Origin: Tichowtungia aerotolerans
GTDB taxonomy: Bacteria > Verrucomicrobiota > Kiritimatiellia > Kiritimatiellales > Tichowtungiaceae
Assembly (NCBI RefSeq): GCF_009905215.1
Contig: NZ_CP047593.1
Location: forward strand, 248,001-312,000
Direction: 5' to 3'
Length of the DNA: 64,000 nt
This document shows, one piece after another, positions 1-10,168 of this stretch (position 1 is its first letter; every line of letters begins with the position of its first letter). The notes under the pieces were generated by a model. It saw only the letters and a list, made by a program, of their open reading frames with translations, was not told where the DNA came from and searched no databases. The position numbers were made by a program, and so were the translations under genes.

Positions 1-37
1 CTTTTCCACATGCTAAAACAATTGCCCATACTGACAT
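1..37 (-). CDS. Partial nucleotidyltransferase, IspD-like (N-terminus only)
   Basis: Only the first 12 codons lie in the window; the gene runs off the left edge on the minus strand. The start ATG at 37-35 follows a strong AAGGAGG ribosome site. The visible peptide MSVWAIVLACGK matches the hydrophobic strand plus glycine loop that opens IspD-type cytidylyltransferases (usual form WAIVLAAGKG) and related MobA/GlmU nucleotidyltransferases. A Cys replaces the usual second Ala. IspD would make CDP-methylerythritol in the non-mevalonate isoprenoid pathway, but 12 residues cannot separate it from relatives. It lies downstream of ftsH in the same direction, after a spacer of about 98 nt. Confidence 0.45.
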   Translation of the reverse strand, partial: MSVWAIVLACGK

Positions 38-135
38 TGACTGCCTCCTTTCGGCAAACTGTCCGCAGGAAACATGTATAGACAACCTGCGGTATTGCAG
101 GAATTTAGCAACAAGCCACCGGCCTGTCAAAGAGT

Positions 136-2187
136 TCAGGTCTCAGAAGGGGTCTCTTTTCCGGCCGAAGCATCAGTGTCCTCTTCGGAAGCGGTCGCTT
201 CTTCTGGCTCCGGCGCGGAAGAACCGGCCTTTTCTTCATCTTTCGCAGGTGTTTCGGACTCCGGCAGCTTTCCGTTTTTAAGATCTTCGGGAATTTCTCC
301 GGTTTCGAGCATCTGCATGACCTGATCGCCGTCAATCGTCTCGTATTTGATGAGGACTTCAGAAATCAGCTCCAGCTTATCGCGATTATCTTCCAGAATT
401 TCCCGGGCGGTATCATGCGCCTCATTGAGAATTTTATTAATTTCCTCATCGATCAGCTCCGAGGTCTTCTCGCTGTGGCTTTCCGTCCGGTTGACTTCGC
501 GGCCCAGGAACATCAGCTCCTGATTGGAACCGAAATTACGCGGTCCCAGAGTGCTCATTCCAAACTCACAAACCATCGCCCGGGCGATATTGGTGGCCCG
601 TTCGATGTCGTTCTGAGCCCCGGTGGTTACATCATTAAAGATGATCTCTTCAGCGACACGCCCCCCCATCAGGCCGATCAGCATCCCCATCAGGCGGGTG
701 CGACCCTGTGTATAGCGGTCTTTTTCCGGCAGCTGCATAGTGGCGCCGAGCGCTCGGCCACGAGGAATCACAGTGACTTTATGCAAGGGTTCGGTCTGCT
801 CGGTTTTGGCGAGCACAATGGCGTGACCGGCTTCATGGTAGGCCGTCAGCTTTTTCTCTTCGACATCCAGCATATGGCTGCGACGTTCACGCCCCCAGGA
901 CACTTTATCGCGCGCCTCCTCGAAATCCTTCTGTTCAACAGACTCAGCACCACGACGGGCGGCCAGCAACGCGGCCTCATTGACCAGATTCATGATGTCA
1001 GCACCGGAGAAGCCGGGGGTTCCGCGCGCAACCTTCGTCAAATCGACGTTGTCGGCCAGCATAATGCGCTTTACGTGAATTTCCAGAATCTCTTCGCGGC
1101 CTTTCAGGTTCGGCAGGTCGATGAAGACCTGACGGTCAAAACGGCCGGGGCGCATCAGCGCCGGATCGAGCACGTCCGGACGGTTGGTTGCGGCAATAAT
1201 AATAATGCCTTCGGCCGTATCAAACCCGTCCATTTCCACCAGGAGAGCATTGAGTGTCTGCTCGCGCTCATCGTGCCCCCCACCGATTCCGGTAAAGCGG
1301 CTGCGGCCGACCGCATCAATCTCATCGACAAAAATAATGCACGGCGCATTTTTGCGACCCTGCTCGAACATATCGCGCACCCGACTGGCACCGACTCCGA
1401 CAAACATTTCGACGAAATCCGAACCACTGATCGTGAAAAACGGAACGTCGGCCTCACCCGCAACAGCTTTGGCAATCAACGTCTTTCCGGTTCCGGGAGA
1501 TCCGGCCAGCAGAACCCCTTTCGGCATTTTTCCGCCAAGACGCTGAAACTGTTTCGGGTTTTTAAGGAATTCGACCACTTCCTGCAGCTCTTCTTTGGCT
1601 TCTTCCACGCCGGCGACATTGGCGAAAGTGATCTTGTTTTCATCATCCTTCTTCATCAGCTTGGCGCGGCTTTTCCCGAAACTCATGGCCCGGCCGCCGG
1701 CGGTGCGCATCTGACGGAAAATGAAAAAGTAAATAATGATAAATCCGATAAAGAACGGAGCCACATTCCAGAAAACCGGCCAGAAGGTCGACGGCGGAGT
1801 CACTTTGAATTTAACCTCGTTGGCCTGAAGCATCTTAAACAGGTCCTCGGTGATGACCACGTCGACATAAAACGCCTTCGGCTTCCCGGTGGACGGATCA
1901 ATCTCGGTGAGCTCTCCGGTCACATGGTCATTGCCGCTCGCACCGCGGACAATCTCACACTGGATGATTTTACCGCTTTTTACGTACTGAAGAAATGTGG
2001 GGTTGTAATCGATTCTGCTGTCTTCAGTCTGCTGCTGCTGAAACATGTTCAAAACCACCATCACCACCGCCATCAGCAAAAACCATACGGCAAAACTGCG
2101 CATCGGCATCGGAGGCTTCACCTGCGGCATCTTTTTGCGATCATTCGGATTCTTCGGCGGCACGGGTTTCTTTGTCTTTGGTTCCAT
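136..2187 (-). CDS. ftsH: ATP-dependent zinc metalloprotease FtsH
   Basis: Membrane-anchored AAA+ protease that degrades unneeded membrane and short-lived cytosolic proteins as a hexamer. The 683-residue product has two N-terminal membrane segments (about 31-49 and 140-157) flanking a periplasmic domain. These are followed by Walker A GSPGTGKT (229-236), Walker B IIFVDEID (284-291), the second region of homology [20 protein letters not shown] (333-352) and the zinc-binding HEAGH (451-455). The C-terminal 60 residues are an acidic, Pro/Glu/Ser-rich tail longer than in E. coli. I chose the ATG at 2187 because AAGGAC lies just upstream; an in-frame upstream extension has no ribosome site and is poor in FtsH-like sequence. 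Divergent from the DUF1015 gene. Confidence 0.97.
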   Translation of the reverse strand: MEPKTKKPVPPKNPNDRKKMPQVKPPMPMRSFAVWFLLMAVVMVVLNMFQQQQTEDSRIDYNPTFLQYVKSGKIIQCEIVRGASGNDHVTGELTEIDPSTGKPKAFYVDVVITEDLFKMLQANEVKFKVTPPSTFWPVFWNVAPFFIGFIIIYFFIFRQMRTAGGRAMSFGKSRAKLMKKDDENKITFANVAGVEEAKEELQEVVEFLKNPKQFQRLGGKMPKGVLLAGSPGTGKTLIAKAVAGEADVPFFTISGSDFVEMFVGVGASRVRDMFEQGRKNAPCIIFVDEIDAVGRSRFTGIGGGHDEREQTLNALLVEMDGFDTAEGIIIIAATNRPDVLDPALMRPGRFDRQVFIDLPNLKGREEILEIHVKRIMLADNVDLTKVARGTPGFSGADIMNLVNEAALLAARRGAESVEQKDFEEARDKVSWGRERRSHMLDVEEKKLTAYHEAGHAIVLAKTEQTEPLHKVTVIPRGRALGATMQLPEKDRYTQGRTRLMGMLIGLMGGRVAEEIIFNDVTTGAQNDIERATNIARAMVCEFGMSTLGPRNFGSNQELMFLGREVNRTESHSEKTSELIDEEINKILNEAHDTAREILEDNRDKLELISEVLIKYETIDGDQVMQMLETGEIPEDLKNGKLPESETPAKDEEKAGSSAPEPEEATASEEDTDASAGKETPSET

Positions 2188-2336
2188 AAATCTGCGTCCT
2201 TCTTTTTCGGGCGAAGAGGAAGATAACCACGAAAACTGAGAAAAGGCACCAAAAAATAACCATTCATGCATCTTCACTCTATTCGCTTATGTTTCGGGTT
2301 TATTTTCTTTGGGTGTCCTGTAGACTGCGCCCCGTT

Positions 2337-3557
2337 ATGAGAATTAATCCTTTTAAAGCATGGCGGCCGGCTCCGGAAAAAGCCGGGGACGTGGCATCGG
2401 TACCCTACGATGTGGTGAATACGAAACAGGCAGCGGCACTTGCCGAAGGTAATCCAGACTCCTTTCTGCACGTGGTACGGGCCGAAATCGACCTGCCGGA
2501 CGGCACAGACCTCTACAGCAACGCGGTCTATGCCAAAGCCAACGAAAACCTGCAGCGCATGATGGCCGACGGCACACTCATCCGCGAAGAAGCCCCCAGC
2601 TTCTACCTCTACAGCCAGCAAATGGGCGATCACCTCCAATACGGAATCGTCGCTGGATGCCATATTGAGGATTACGAAAACGGCCTGATCAAAATTCATG
2701 AAAAAACCCGCAAGATCAAAGAACAGGACCGTACCCGCTACGTGGATGAGCTCAACGCCAACACCGGCCCGGTCTTTCTGACCTGCAAGGACAGCGACAT
2801 CGTCGGCAGCCTGATGGAACAAATCGCCGCCACCAAACCGCTCTATCAATTCACCGCGACGGACGGCATCACCCACACGGTTTGGAAAATTGAGGAAACC
2901 GGAGCCTTCGCCGCGGCCTTTGCCGAAGTGCCCGCTTTTTACGTCGCCGACGGCCATCACCGTTCTGCCAGCGCCGCAAAAGTCGGCGCCATGCGCCGCG
3001 CAGCCAACCCCGACCACAACGGTTCCGAACCCTACAACTGGTTCCTCGCCGTAATCTTTCCGGAAAGTCAGCTTAAGATTCTTCCTTATAACCGTGTTGT
3101 GCTCAGTCTCGGAGACCAGACCGCCGATGAATTTTTCCAGGGTTTGGAACAATCGTTCTCGGTTGAGGCCAACGGGCAAAAAGAGCCGTCCGCCCCCGGA
3201 TCGGTCTGCATGTACACTGATGGCAAATGGTTCGAACTGACCCCCAAAGAATCCATTCCAACGGATCCGGTCGGTTCGCTGGATGTCAGTATTCTGCAGG
3301 ACCGCGTTCTGGCCCCCCTGCTCGGCATTGATGATCCGCGCGAAAGCGATGACATCGACTTTGTCGGCGGCATTCACGGCACGGCCGAACTGGAACGCCG
3401 CGTGAACGAAGGCGAAGCGGTTGTCGCTTTTTCACTCTACCCCACCACGATCGCCCAGCTGATGGACGTGGCTGATGCCGGACTGCTGATGCCGCCGAAA
3501 AGCACCTGGTTCGAGCCGAAGCTCCGCTCCGGACTGCTGGTCAATACGCTGGACTAA
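2337..3557 (+). CDS. DUF1015 family protein
   Basis: Conserved protein of unknown function (406 residues) matching DUF1015: the N-terminus INPFKAWRP followed by VPYDVVNT is typical, and VADGHHR near residue 205 is the family hallmark. It is probably cytosolic because no signal or membrane segment is visible. Start placed at the ATG encoding MRINPFKAW, since the upstream in-frame extension does not resemble the family. The gene is divergent from ftsH and followed by a clear intrinsic terminator. Family members often sit near serine or central metabolism genes, but nothing in this neighbourhood supports a specific role. A copy of the dispersed TTCCA..TGGAA palindrome lies in the coding sequence at 3135-3149, read as FFQGLEQ. 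Confidence 0.85.
   Translation: MRINPFKAWRPAPEKAGDVASVPYDVVNTKQAAALAEGNPDSFLHVVRAEIDLPDGTDLYSNAVYAKANENLQRMMADGTLIREEAPSFYLYSQQMGDHLQYGIVAGCHIEDYENGLIKIHEKTRKIKEQDRTRYVDELNANTGPVFLTCKDSDIVGSLMEQIAATKPLYQFTATDGITHTVWKIEETGAFAAAFAEVPAFYVADGHHRSASAAKVGAMRRAANPDHNGSEPYNWFLAVIFPESQLKILPYNRVVLSLGDQTADEFFQGLEQSFSVEANGQKEPSAPGSVCMYTDGKWFELTPKESIPTDPVGSLDVSILQDRVLAPLLGIDDPRESDDIDFVGGIHGTAELERRVNEGEAVVAFSLYPTTIAQLMDVADAGLLMPPKSTWFEPKLRSGLLVNTLD
3135..3149. repeat. Dispersed palindrome copy (TTCCA GGGTT TGGAA), inside DUF1015 gene
   Basis: Arms TTCCA/TGGAA around five bases; lies in coding sequence and is read as Phe-Gln-Gly-Leu-Glu. Confidence 0.7.
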
Positions 3558-3584
3558 ACCGGATCAAACAATCATCGTTGACTG

Positions 3585-3611
3585 GCTCCCGACTCTGTCG
3601 GGAGCTTTTTT
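3585..3611 (+). terminator. Intrinsic terminator of the DUF1015 gene
   Basis: Perfect 9-bp stem GCTCCCGAC / GTCGGGAGC with a 3-nt loop, followed by six T. It lies 28 nt after the DUF1015 stop, and the T tract overlaps the stop codon of the convergent ABC exporter gene. Confidence 0.9.
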
Positions 3612-5427
3612 ATTGTCCCGCGACTTTATCGGAAAACTGAATATCATAGAGATATTTATATTTTCCGTCCTGCAGCAGGAGCTCATCATGCGAGCCCTGC
3701 TCCACAATTTTACCCTGATCCAGCACCACGATGCTGTCGGCATGGGCAATGGTGGAAAGGCGGTGGGCAATCACAAAGACCGTCCGATCCTTCATCAACT
3801 CGTCCAGCGCCTCCTGAACCAACCGCTCCGACTCGGTATCCAACGCACTCGTCGCTTCATCCAAAATGAGAATCGGCGGGTTCCGCAGCAACGCACGGGC
3901 AATCGCCACGCGCTGCGCCATTCCGCCGGAGAGCAGCGATCCCCGTTCGCCAATCACCGTATCGTAGCCATCCTCCAGCTTCATAATGAACCGATGGGCA
4001 TTGGCGCGCCGCGCAGCAGCCTCAATCTGCTCGCGAGAGGCATTGGGCGAGCCGTAGGCAATATTGTCGGCCACGCTACGATTAAACAACACCGTGCTTT
4101 GCGTCACCACGCCGATCTGCTCGCGCAGGGAATGAACCGTGTACTGGCGAATATCCTTCCCGTTCACGGAAACGGAACCGCCGGTTACATCGAAGAAGCG
4201 CGGAATCAGATTCACCAACGTGGTCTTGCCGGCACCGGAACTTCCGACAAACGCAATACACTGCCCCGCATGCACATCCAGACTGACCCCATCGAGGATC
4301 ATTTTTTCATCGTAGGCGAAGGATACATTCCGGAACGTGATATCTTGCACACTTCCGTTAAACGGAACCGCCTCCGGCATATCTGCGATGGCGTTCTCAA
4401 CATCCAGAATCTCGAATACGCGTTCCGCTCCGGGGGCGGCGCGCTGAATGCGCATATGGATCTGGCTCAGCTTCTTCGCGGGTTTGTACATTGACAACAT
4501 GGCTGCCGCGAATGACACCAGCAACGCCAGTGAGAGATCGTTCAGAAAGGCATACACGACCACCCCGGAAAGTCCGATCGACGAAAGAAAGGTAATGATC
4601 GGCTCGTTCAGAGAACGTGCGCGCGTCTGTTTCATCGCCATTTTAAACATGCGCATGTTCGACAGATTAAACCGGGTAGTTTCCTCTCCCTCCATCTGGA
4701 AAGCCTTCACCACCAAAGCGCCGTTAATGGATTCCTGCGCCGCCGAAAGCAGATCGCCGGAACTCTCCTGCCCGCTTTTCGAGGCCTTGCGAACTCGACG
4801 CCCCAGCAGCGCCACCGGCACAATACAGACGGGAAAAACCACCAGTGCCATAATCGACAGCTTCCAGTCGAGCACCACCATGGCGCCAATCAAACCAATC
4901 AGCGTGAAGGGTTCGCGGATGATATCGCCAATCACATTGGTCACCAACTGGGCCAGCAATCCCGTATCGCTCGTCACACGCGAAATCAGGTCGCCCGTCC
5001 GGCTCTTTCCAAAAAACTGGATCGGAAGCGAGTGGATATGCTCAAACAGCTTGCTGCGCAAATCGGTAATCACCCGATTGCCCACCCACTCGACCAGATA
5101 TTTACCGCCAAAAAAGACAATACCCTGGAAAAGAGTCACCGCCATCAGAAGCACGACGGTTAAAATAATGCGATCAAGGCCGATGTCGCCAGCCTGCCCC
5201 TCCATATCACCACCTGCCACCGAAGCGATGCCCGCCACGCTCATCTCTTCTCCGGAAATGCCGCCCAATGCCCACCGCATCACCACGATCATCGCGCCCA
5301 TCGCCCCGCCATGCAGCATGCCGCAGACAATGCCCACGGCCAGCCGCAGACAATAAGGGCGCACAAAAGGAAAGAAGCGTTTATAGATTTCGAATGACTC
5401 GACCGGCTTGTTGTCTCTGTTTTGCAT
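3610..5427 (-). CDS. ABC exporter, MsbA-like lipid flippase (fused TMD-NBD)
   Basis: Half-transporter of about 605 residues: an N-terminal six-helix exporter domain, then a nucleotide-binding domain with Walker A GSSGAGKTT, signature LLSGGMAQR, Walker B ILILDEATSALD and the switch IAHRLST. The architecture and length fit MsbA / lipid A-core flippases, which act as homodimers in the inner membrane. Its position next to a surface-glycan gene region and lpxK supports a lipid A or lipid-linked glycan substrate, but drug-exporter relatives cannot be excluded. Two starts compete: ATG 5436 lies almost on top of GGAG, ATG 5427 is ten bases beyond it; I prefer 5427. Divergent from the glycosyltransferase at 5545. 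Confidence 0.88.
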   Translation of the reverse strand: MQNRDNKPVESFEIYKRFFPFVRPYCLRLAVGIVCGMLHGGAMGAMIVVMRWALGGISGEEMSVAGIASVAGGDMEGQAGDIGLDRIILTVVLLMAVTLFQGIVFFGGKYLVEWVGNRVITDLRSKLFEHIHSLPIQFFGKSRTGDLISRVTSDTGLLAQLVTNVIGDIIREPFTLIGLIGAMVVLDWKLSIMALVVFPVCIVPVALLGRRVRKASKSGQESSGDLLSAAQESINGALVVKAFQMEGEETTRFNLSNMRMFKMAMKQTRARSLNEPIITFLSSIGLSGVVVYAFLNDLSLALLVSFAAAMLSMYKPAKKLSQIHMRIQRAAPGAERVFEILDVENAIADMPEAVPFNGSVQDITFRNVSFAYDEKMILDGVSLDVHAGQCIAFVGSSGAGKTTLVNLIPRFFDVTGGSVSVNGKDIRQYTVHSLREQIGVVTQSTVLFNRSVADNIAYGSPNASREQIEAAARRANAHRFIMKLEDGYDTVIGERGSLLSGGMAQRVAIARALLRNPPILILDEATSALDTESERLVQEALDELMKDRTVFVIAHRLSTIAHADSIVVLDQGKIVEQGSHDELLLQDGKYKYLYDIQFSDKVAGQ

Positions 5428-5544
5428 TCGCGACATACTCCACAAACCCACTCCAAACGCAACGCAAAAAGGCGTACACTCCAAACGCACAATCCGCTCG
5501 AAACAACTTCAAACCGTGCGTCATAAACTGCTAACCTCCCCCGC

Positions 5545-6651
5545 ATGCACATTATCCAAATTCTGCCGGAACTGAACCAGGGGGGCGTCGAGCGCGGCAC
5601 GGTTGAATTCAACCGCGAGCTCGTAAAACGCGGCCATCAATCCACCGTCATCTCAAACGGCGGCGAACTGATGCCGCGTATTGAAAAAGACGGCGGCCGG
5701 CATGTGTTGCTCGATGTCTCTTCCAAAAACCCCCTCACCTTTTTTTCCCGAGTCTTAAAACTTAAAACCGAACTCTTAAAGCTGGATGCAGATCTTCTGC
5801 ACGCCCGCAGCCGCGTTCCGGCATGGCTGTGCTGGTTTGCCAACAAAAAGCTCAGAATCCCATTCGTCACCACCGTCCATGGCTTCAACAGCGTCAGCAA
5901 ATACAGCGAAATCATGGTTCGCGGCGACCGGGTGATCTACGGAAGTTCAGCCATCAAAGACTACATCCTGAAAAACTACACAACAGATCCCGCCGTCCTG
6001 CGCTATGTACCGCGCGGAATCGATATGGATCATTTTGACCCGGCCCGGGCAAATCATGACTTCATGGCCGGATTCCGCAAACAGCACGATCTCGAAAACC
6101 GCTTTGTCATCACCATCGTCGGCCGCATTACCGAATGGAAGGGGCACGACTGCTTTATCCGCGCCCTGGCCGCAGTGCAGAAGAAACACCCGGAAGCGGT
6201 TGGCGTCGTGGCCGGCGGCATCTGGCACGGTAAAGAGGACTATTTCCAGTCCCTCCAGCAACTGGCTTCTGACCTTGGCGCCGATATTCGTTTTACCGGC
6301 TCACAATCCGAAGTACGCGAAATCTACGCACTCAGCAACCTAGTCGTCTCCGCGGCCTCAACCAAAGCGGAGACATTCGGCCGCACCGCGGCGGAAGCAC
6401 TCGCCATGAACACCCCGGTGGTCGCCAGCGCCCACGGAGGTTCGCTCGATATTCTGATCGACAGACAAAACGGACTGCTGTTCGAACCGGGCAACGACCG
6501 GGATCTGGCAGAAAAGATCGAACAGGCTCTGCAGATTCAGTTTAAAAACATGCGCGAGCATATCCTGGAAAACTTCAGCCTCGCCCGAATGACTGAAGAT
6601 GAACTGGCTGTTTATCATGAATTAATCGATACAGCCGGGCTCAATCAATAA
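5545..6651 (+). CDS. GT4 family glycosyltransferase (LPS core type)
   Basis: GT-B fold glycosyltransferase of 368 residues. The N-terminus has the acceptor-side motif LNQGGVERGTVEFNREL seen in LPS core transferases; the C-terminal donor domain has VGRITEWKGHDCFI and the E-x7-E type stretch KAETFGRTAAEALAMNTPVV. It would transfer a nucleotide-activated hexose or heptose to the growing LPS core at the cytosolic face; donor and acceptor cannot be read from sequence. No signal peptide. First gene of the glycan region, divergent from the MsbA-like exporter. Its 3' end overlaps the convergent glycosyltransferase by 11 bases (6641-6651), so the two transcripts share complementary 3' ends. Confidence 0.9.
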   Translation: MHIIQILPELNQGGVERGTVEFNRELVKRGHQSTVISNGGELMPRIEKDGGRHVLLDVSSKNPLTFFSRVLKLKTELLKLDADLLHARSRVPAWLCWFANKKLRIPFVTTVHGFNSVSKYSEIMVRGDRVIYGSSAIKDYILKNYTTDPAVLRYVPRGIDMDHFDPARANHDFMAGFRKQHDLENRFVITIVGRITEWKGHDCFIRALAAVQKKHPEAVGVVAGGIWHGKEDYFQSLQQLASDLGADIRFTGSQSEVREIYALSNLVVSAASTKAETFGRTAAEALAMNTPVVASAHGGSLDILIDRQNGLLFEPGNDRDLAEKIEQALQIQFKNMREHILENFSLARMTEDELAVYHELIDTAGLNQ

Positions 6652-7693
6652 CACTCAGCGCCTTCATCAAAGCATCCGCCACCTTGTCATTCGCATAAAA
6701 CCTGTTATACAAGGCGCGAGCGGACTGCCCTCTCTCCTCAAGCATTTCAGGATGCTTCGCCCACTGACGAACCGCATTTGCCAGCGCCTCCGGGCTGGCG
6801 GCAGGAATCCAGGCAACACCGCTCCTGCCTGCCTCGCGCACATCCTGTGAATAAACCGGCGAATCCATTGTGATAATCGGCCGCGCACACGCAATTGCCT
6901 GATACAATTTATTCGGGATAACCCGGGAGGCCTTGGGAGTATCTCCGAAAATTCCGAGTAAGATATCGGCCTTTCCAATCCGCTCCGCAAGCTGGGAGCA
7001 TGGGACCCAGTCTTCAAAAGAAACGTTCGCAAGATCGACCGAAGCGCGCTCGCAGTTTTCACGCAATTTCCCCTGACCCACGAAAGTCCAATTCACCTCT
7101 GGGACAAGGCGTGCAGCCTCCACAATAAACCGAACTCCCTGCAACGGAACAAAACTTCCATAAAACAAAACCTCGACCGGGCCGGCGGGCGCACGACCCG
7201 GCTGCGGAACAAACAGCTTTTCCTCCGCCCCGACCGGAACGATAAAAATGCGAGCCGGATCAGCGCCCAGTTCTTCCGAGAAAAACCGGGCATGTTCCTG
7301 AGTATCGGCAAGAACAATCCTTGAAGAACGAAACATACCGCCTTCCCAACGGCGCAACCGTTCTGCTCGAAAACTTCCCTCCGCCAGCTTCCGGTTTTCA
7401 AAAACCCGTTTGTCGTAACTGCTGATCAGGGGGTCGAACAGAATCGGAACGTTCAGCCGGCGGGCATACCGTTTGGCTGCATAAAAATCGCGTTGCCGGA
7501 AATTAGGAACCCAGATCAGGTCGGGCCGGGGCATACGCTTCAGCAAGGCCTGCAGATCGCCCACCGAAGACCAAGAGGGATGAAAATCCACAACTTCCCA
7601 GCCGTTATCATGCAGCAAATCTCTCAAAATGCGATTGCGAGAATACCCGGGATTAAACCGCCCCCACCATAATACTGTTTTTATCTTATCCAT
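6641..7693 (-). CDS. Glycosyltransferase, GT4-like
   Basis: Predicted GT-B glycosyltransferase of 350 residues. The N-terminal half opens VLWWGRFNPGYSRNRILRDL. The C-terminal half has a GT4-like donor-site segment IPNKLYQAIACARPIITMD (about 265-285), preceded by VLFYGSFVPLQGV. The usual E-x7-E pair is weak here, so the family call is tentative. Likely adds one sugar in the surface polysaccharide. Start ATG 7693 has only a poor upstream ribosome site. Convergent with and overlapping the preceding gene by 11 bases; divergent from the next GT4 gene across a short A+T-rich spacer that must carry both promoters. Confidence 0.78.
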   Translation of the reverse strand: MDKIKTVLWWGRFNPGYSRNRILRDLLHDNGWEVVDFHPSWSSVGDLQALLKRMPRPDLIWVPNFRQRDFYAAKRYARRLNVPILFDPLISSYDKRVFENRKLAEGSFRAERLRRWEGGMFRSSRIVLADTQEHARFFSEELGADPARIFIVPVGAEEKLFVPQPGRAPAGPVEVLFYGSFVPLQGVRFIVEAARLVPEVNWTFVGQGKLRENCERASVDLANVSFEDWVPCSQLAERIGKADILLGIFGDTPKASRVIPNKLYQAIACARPIITMDSPVYSQDVREAGRSGVAWIPAASPEALANAVRQWAKHPEMLEERGQSARALYNRFYANDKVADALMKALSVID

Positions 7694-7875
7694 AAAATCA
7701 ACTCTTCACGCAAGACAACGGCTCTTCGCCATTAAAAACATACTACTAATTAAAACTATCCTCTTGCACTGCACTCCAGCAAACAGGATCATGCGGACCC
7801 CATATTTTCAACGTAAAAATCATGACGACAAAATCAATTGAATATTTTTTTGTTTAACACACAGGATTAAACAAC

Positions 7876-9012
7876 ATGAAAGTAATGGTAGTAAAAGACA
7901 GAAACGTACTGAACACAAAGTTTCTGGCCCAGTTCGTCAACAGTTTATCCAGCATCGGCCACGAAGTTCATGTCGTCTGCGACAGCTACCGGAAACCCGG
8001 ACAGGGCGTTGTTCTTGATGAAAATGTGACGTTCACAAACCTGAGTGCCCGAACAGACAACGCGCTTAAGAATTTTTATATCCAGCTGCGCAAACACCTG
8101 ACCATTCCGTCCTTCCGGTTCCAAAAACTCATTCAGGCCGAAAGACCGGACGTGATCATCTGCTATTTTCTGGTCGATCTGTTTAACGTCTGCTTTCTGC
8201 AGAAGCATAGCGTGCCGGTCATCATGATGAATCACAACTACCCGCCGGTTGTGTTCGACCGCCTCAAAAAGAAATCCAAATTACGGCAGCGCATATACAA
8301 AGAACTGATCGAAGAAGCCGATGTGCTGCAAGTGCTCAATAAAAGCTTTGAGAGCACCATTTCGCCTTACTATGACGTCAAAAAAATTGTCACTATCGGC
8401 AATGCAGTTGTCCAAATTCCACCCAAAAAAAGGGCCCAGCTTGATCAGCCGAAAAATAAAATCATTTACGTAGGGCGAATCGCAAAGAAAGGCAAACGTC
8501 AGCACCTTATGATCGAAGCTTTTGCAAAAGTAGCCGACAAGTTTCCAGACTGGACCGTAGAGTTTTGGGGGCTCGAAAAATACGGTTCCTACAAACAGGA
8601 ACTACTCGACCTAATCACAAAATACGGTCTGGAAAAAAATGTATTCATTAAAGGCTACAGCCAGAATATCGAAAACGAATACCGCAATGCAGACATCAAT
8701 GCCTTCCCAAGCCTGCATGAAGGGTTCGGGCTCGGTCTGGCTGACGGAATGGCCATGGGGCTGCCCAGCATCGGATTTAACTATACGCCGTCGGTTAACG
8801 AGCTGATCCGTGATGGCGAAAACGGCTATCTGGTCAGCGACGCCGATGAATTTTCAGAGAAACTGGAACTGCTTATGAGCGATAAAGAACTGCGCAAAAA
8901 ACTGGGAGCACAAGCTGCCGAAGATATGAAAAAGTTTGCTCCTGAAAAAATCATAGCTCAGTGGGATCAGCTGATTTCTGATACCACTCGCGCATTCCGC
9001 ACGGATTTCTGA
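7876..9012 (+). CDS. GT4 family glycosyltransferase
   Basis: 378-residue GT-B enzyme. The donor-binding region is clear: KIIYVGRIAKKGKRQHLMIEAFAKV, then FPSLHEGFGLGLADGMAMGLP containing the conserved Glu pair, then GENGYLVSDADEFSEKL. It resembles transferases that add hexose or HexNAc residues to O-antigen or capsule repeat units. No membrane segment or signal. Preceded by an A+T-rich spacer with AGGA about 10 nt before the ATG. The base composition of this gene and its neighbours to about 16 kb looks more A+T rich than the flanking housekeeping genes, consistent with lateral exchange of glycan genes. Confidence 0.9.
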   Translation: MKVMVVKDRNVLNTKFLAQFVNSLSSIGHEVHVVCDSYRKPGQGVVLDENVTFTNLSARTDNALKNFYIQLRKHLTIPSFRFQKLIQAERPDVIICYFLVDLFNVCFLQKHSVPVIMMNHNYPPVVFDRLKKKSKLRQRIYKELIEEADVLQVLNKSFESTISPYYDVKKIVTIGNAVVQIPPKKRAQLDQPKNKIIYVGRIAKKGKRQHLMIEAFAKVADKFPDWTVEFWGLEKYGSYKQELLDLITKYGLEKNVFIKGYSQNIENEYRNADINAFPSLHEGFGLGLADGMAMGLPSIGFNYTPSVNELIRDGENGYLVSDADEFSEKLELLMSDKELRKKLGAQAAEDMKKFAPEKIIAQWDQLISDTTRAFRTDF

Positions 9013-9029
9013 AAACAACAACCGGTCTA

Positions 9030-9980
9030 CTATTTAGGCGCATCTTCCGATACCGCAGACTTCAACCCCAATAACAGCAAAAGACGCGTTATAAATTTCC
9101 CCAAATGCTCCGTTCGGCTCAGAACAACAGCCCGATAGAGCATTGTTTTCGCTGTGAATAAAATCCTGTTCCAATCGTGCTCAGAATAAAGTTCGGGTGA
9201 TTTCTTTTTCAAGTACAGCACATCCCGGACCAGCACCGCTTTTGCAAACAGCGATCGCTGGGCAAAGATTGGCCGGTCAACCCCAGCGCAAATATTCGAT
9301 CCATGTACCCGATAATACACCATTCCACTGGATACAGCCCCCACCCCCATTCCGCTGATAAGCGCGCGATAGCCCAAAATGATATCTTCAACCATTACTC
9401 CTTCAGGAATCGGCGGAAAATCAGTAAACAGTTTCTTATTCCACATCGCAGTGCAACCAGGCCCGACAACAAATCGCCCTTTCTTTGAACGCCGAATCCA
9501 TTGATTCGGCCCTCCTGCCACTACATGATCTTCTTTAAATGTTCGTGGCTTCCAGTTTCCTGAATCCTGGAATGTGCCGGAAAATTCATGATACATCCCA
9601 AAGACTCCGCCCAGCTCGCCATTTCTGAAAATGATCTCCATGGATCTATTCACGCGCTCCGGAACTGAAACATCATCCCCGCCGGCCAAAACCAGATAAT
9701 CACCCTTCGCCATGGCCGCCACACGGTCCACATGCGCGCCGAGTCCCAAATTCTTTTGGTTTCTGTTTAAAATAATTTTATGAGGACCTTTATACCCCTC
9801 GACCACGTCGCACATCATCGCAAATGTCTTATCGGCAGAGCAATCATCAGAAAGAATAATCTCCAGCGGCTGATACGTCTGCGCCAATGCAGCCTCAACC
9901 GCCTCCTTCACAAATCGCTCTTGATTGTAAGCAAGCACAACAAATGAAACCAACGGTCGCTCTATATTAAAATTGTCCAT
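9030..9980 (-). CDS. GT2 family glycosyltransferase
   Basis: Inverting GT-A type glycosyltransferase of about 316 residues. The N-terminus PLVSFVVLAYNQERFVKEAV and the following LEIILSDDCSADKTF are the classic GT2 nucleotide-sugar binding strands; LVLAGGDDV supplies the metal-binding acidic pair and MVEDIILGYRA the catalytic acidic region. I place the start at ATG 9980 (MDNFNIERP) with GAGAG upstream instead of the longer in-frame extension. No C-terminal membrane segments, so it is likely a soluble or peripheral enzyme adding one sugar to the surface glycan. Its stop is 17 nt from the convergent upstream gene. Confidence 0.88.
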   Translation of the reverse strand: MDNFNIERPLVSFVVLAYNQERFVKEAVEAALAQTYQPLEIILSDDCSADKTFAMMCDVVEGYKGPHKIILNRNQKNLGLGAHVDRVAAMAKGDYLVLAGGDDVSVPERVNRSMEIIFRNGELGGVFGMYHEFSGTFQDSGNWKPRTFKEDHVVAGGPNQWIRRSKKGRFVVGPGCTAMWNKKLFTDFPPIPEGVMVEDIILGYRALISGMGVGAVSSGMVYYRVHGSNICAGVDRPIFAQRSLFAKAVLVRDVLYLKKKSPELYSEHDWNRILFTAKTMLYRAVVLSRTEHLGKFITRLLLLLGLKSAVSEDAPK

Positions 9981-10168
9981 TGAACATCTCTCGATTACCT
10001 TACCCACACTTACTTTGAATATATACAATCTTTTAGTTTTAAAGAAAAACATTCACCTATAAAATGATATTGTATCCCCCGATCGGAAAGCTTAAAAATC
10101 ATCTCCCACACGCAATGTCACCGAACCTTCCTTACCTGAAGAGGAAAACATACAAATGGGAATCGATA

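Noticed and set aside
415-2226. Long plus-strand open frame (603 codons) opposite ftsH
   Set aside because: It is the antisense shadow of ftsH; the opposite strand has all FtsH motifs, and the frame has low-complexity His/Gln/Arg-rich translation and no family features.
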